Shown here: positions 38,652-40,911 of the stretch, one piece after another
Layout: each line of letters begins with the position of its first letter
How positions within the stretch are numbered: position 1 is the stretch's first letter
Assembly: GCA_017694995.1 (NCBI GenBank)
Contig: JADIMB010000063.1
Span: forward strand, 1 to 40,911
DNA from: Candidatus Cryptobacteroides faecavium
GTDB taxonomy: Bacteria; Bacteroidota; Bacteroidia; Bacteroidales; UBA932
DNA length: 40,911 bases
Reading direction: 5' to 3'
Program-made: the position numbers and the translations under genes
Notes under the pieces: generated by a model
Seen by the model: only the letters and a program-made list of their open reading frames with translations
Told to the model about the DNA's origin: nothing
Database searches by the model: none

Positions 38652-40911
38652 TTAAAAGCCGAGCTCATCCAGGATATATCCCATCCCGGCATAGCGGTCA
38701 AGCGTCCAGAGCACGAAACGGATATCAACGCAGACACATTTGTTGTACCCCGGGGTATAATACGAATCGCTCGCGAGGGACTCCTTGTTGCCGTCAAACG
38801 CAAGTCCGACAAGACGACCGTCTGCATCAAGCACCGGGCTTCCGGAATTGCCCCCGGTGATATCATTGTCAGTCAGGAAGTCGACATACATTGGTGCAGA
38901 CCCTTCCTGTCCGCCCTGCATCCTGTCCCCGCCTGCCCAGCGGCCCCAGTCGCGGGCTTCCAGAAGCGCCCTCCAGTCATCGTGCAGAGTGAACTCATAC
39001 TTGCCGGGGTCGTATTTCTCCAGGATACCGTCCGTAGTGCTGCGCCATGAGCATATAACACCGTCATACGGCTCGACAGGGCCTACGGTGCCGTAGGAAA
39101 TGCGCATGGTGGAATTGGCGTCAGGATATTGCGGGACACCCTCCGACAGATTCATCTGATAAAGCGCATGAGTGTATTCCTTTGAAAGGGCCAGGATGTC
39201 AGGGTCGCCCTCTATGGCAGAAAGGCTGTCGTTGAACTCCCTGATGCCTATATCCTGGAAAAACCTGAACATCGGGTCCTGCTGATATTCCTCTATGGTA
39301 TGGTCTTCAGACACGTAGGCGGAAAGCCTCTGCATGTCGGTAAGGAAACTCCGGTCCCAGAGCCATTGCGTGAGGGCGGCATAGTCGCACGTGCCGTCTT
39401 CACGGGTGAACTCCGCCTTGAGCTTCTTCTGGTAAGGGCCGGTCCAGACAGAGTCCACATTGTCATAGAACATTCTCACCGCATATTCCAGAAGATCCCT
39501 TTCCACCCTCAGGTCGATGGCATCATACTCCCTGAAAAGATGTTTCGAGACCGCATCGAACCTGTCTCCGCGGAAACGGTAGCGGCGGCAGCACCTGACT
39601 TCGGCGGAATCAGGTCCTCCGGGATCTATCACTCTGTGCGGCCTTATCCCGCGGCTTCTTAACACCTCGGTCTTCATCACGTTGATCCTCGGGATGATCC
39701 GCGAGAAACGCGTCCCGCGGACAAGCGTCTCGCGGTAGTAGGCCATGTCCCTTTCTATCCGTTCCGTGGCAGCATACTTCTCCTCCAGCATATCCAGAAG
39801 TCCTCCCCATCTGGAAGCGCGGGAAGGATCCGACATGATCCAGGACTGCATCCTTTCCTCAAGGCCGCGCTTCCTGTCCGTCACACCGAAGCGTCTGTAG
39901 CACTGCACCTCACCCTCATTCATCTCCTGGACATTGCTCAGTGAAAAATAGTAGTCCGAATATTTGAGCCGCACCGACGGGTCACTGTCCATCCAAGACC
40001 CGATTATGGCCATCTGGTCGGCACGGAGCCTGTTCGACACCGGCAGGGTGACCTTTTCCTTGAAGTCCACCCCGTATGAGGAACTGTATCTGTCCGTACG
40101 GCCAGGGAAGCCTATCACCATGGTGAAATCACCCGGCCTGTATCCGTCCAGTGAGATTTCAAGCTTTCTCTCCGGCACCAGAGGCACGTTAAGTCCGGAA
40201 TACTCTGCAGGACTCCCGTCAGGTGCCGTGTATATGCGGTACAGGGCGAAGTCGCACTTGTGCTGCGGCCATTCCCAGTTGTCTATGTCACCTCCGAATG
40301 CCGCTACAGACACAGGAGGTGCGGCCACCAGGCGGACATCGCTGTAGACTTCATACAGGGCGATATAATACCTGGAGCCCGACCACATGGAAGAGAACCA
40401 CGCCTGTAAGCCTGTCTGTCCGCTGTATTTCTTCTCCATCAGGTATGCCAGCTTCCTTGAGCCTATGACCTGCCCCTTTGACTGCGCCTCTTCCAGCACC
40501 GACTCGGCCTCAGAGGTGACATCCAGGACTTTCTTCAGGAAAAACACTTTCTTCCCCCGTATCGGGACTTCCTGGTCGGAAGTCATGGCCCAGAACCCGT
40601 CTTCCAGGTAGTTATGTTCCTGAGTACTGAGTCTGTAGACATCAGAATATGCACAATGATGATTGGTTATCATCAGCCCGCGGTCAGAAATGATGCTTCC
40701 GGTGCAGCCGAACTCGAGAGACACCACGGCATCCGACAGCGAGGCGCCCTCCGCGTCCGCATTGTAAATCTCGTTTGCAGACAGTCTCAGCCCCCTTTCC
40801 TGCATCTTTTTCTCCAGGGCCTGGTCTATGGCGTTTATCATCCACATACCCTCGTCCGCCATCACGGGCAGGCACATCAGGGCGGAAATGACAATTAGTA
40901 AATATCTGTGT
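38652..40911 (-). CDS. S46 family dipeptidyl-peptidase, DPP7-like (5' end beyond window)
   Basis: DEGMWMINAIDQALEKKM, FGCTGSIISDRGLMITNHHCAYSD, MVIGFPGRTDRYSSS, NDITGGNSGSPVLDADGRLVGLAFDGN. The frame stays open to the right edge (HRYLLIVISALMCLPVMADEG), so the signal peptide and true start lie outside. Confidence 0.93.
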   Translation of the reverse strand, partial: HRYLLIVISALMCLPVMADEGMWMINAIDQALEKKMQERGLRLSANEIYNADAEGASLSDAVVSLEFGCTGSIISDRGLMITNHHCAYSDVYRLSTQEHNYLEDGFWAMTSDQEVPIRGKKVFFLKKVLDVTSEAESVLEEAQSKGQVIGSRKLAYLMEKKYSGQTGLQAWFSSMWSGSRYYIALYEVYSDVRLVAAPPVSVAAFGGDIDNWEWPQHKCDFALYRIYTAPDGSPAEYSGLNVPLVPERKLEISLDGYRPGDFTMVIGFPGRTDRYSSSYGVDFKEKVTLPVSNRLRADQMAIIGSWMDSDPSVRLKYSDYYFSLSNVQEMNEGEVQCYRRFGVTDRKRGLEERMQSWIMSDPSRASRWGGLLDMLEEKYAATERIERDMAYYRETLVRGTRFSRIIPRINVMKTEVLRSRGIRPHRVIDPGGPDSAEVRCCRRYRFRGDRFDAVSKHLFREYDAIDLRVERDLLEYAVRMFYDNVDSVWTGPYQKKLKAEFTREDGTCDYAALTQWLWDRSFLTDMQRLSAYVSEDHTIEEYQQDPMFRFFQDIGIREFNDSLSAIEGDPDILALSKEYTHALYQMNLSEGVPQYPDANSTMRISYGTVGPVEPYDGVICSWRSTTDGILEKYDPGKYEFTLHDDWRALLEARDWGRWAGGDRMQGGQEGSAPMYVDFLTDNDITGGNSGSPVLDADGRLVGLAFDGNKESLASDSYYTPGYNKCVCVDIRFVLWTLDRYAGMGYILDELGF

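Noticed and set aside
38550-39050. 166-aa plus-strand ORF starting in repeat copy D
   Set aside because: Begins in the non-coding repeat and continues antisense to the S46 peptidase; the peptide (ETSLTLRCGPEGP...) is translated repeat sequence rather than a protein.

Overview
The window looks like Bacteroidales chromosome, judging by SusC/SusD, TAnnTTTG -7 boxes, an S46 peptidase and a DUF6377-type regulator. Nearly all of it is coding. From left to right: (1) a cluster of GC-rich multi-hairpin intergenic repeats (1-323); (2) bioF-bioA-bioB; (3) an outer-membrane biogenesis/housekeeping block: OstA/LptA-like protein, SurA, a SurA-like lipoprotein, guaB, a radical SAM protein and galE; (4) a PBP4-type D,D-carboxypeptidase; (5) a carbohydrate locus: MFS transporter, ROK kinase, MFS transporter, DUF6377-type regulator, GH3, SusE/F-like surface protein, GH30, SusD, SusC, predicted here to target beta-1,6-glucan; (6) a two-gene redox module: a membrane polyferredoxin with an internal twin-arginine segment, and a twin-arginine aldo/keto reductase with a ferredoxin domain; (7) a TonB receptor / beta-helix lipoprotein / TRAP-like phosphoesterase trio; (8) an S46 dipeptidyl-peptidase truncated at the right edge. 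The least explained signals are non-coding. They are the dispersed structured repeat found next to two distant gene 3' ends, a TGACGT-containing promoter-proximal motif shared by several genes (present as an inverted pair around a predicted promoter upstream of the TonB receptor), and a long inverted repeat centred on a -7 box directly before the TonB receptor start codon. No tRNA, rRNA, CRISPR array or transposase was recognised. All functional assignments come from reading motifs by eye; no database search was run.
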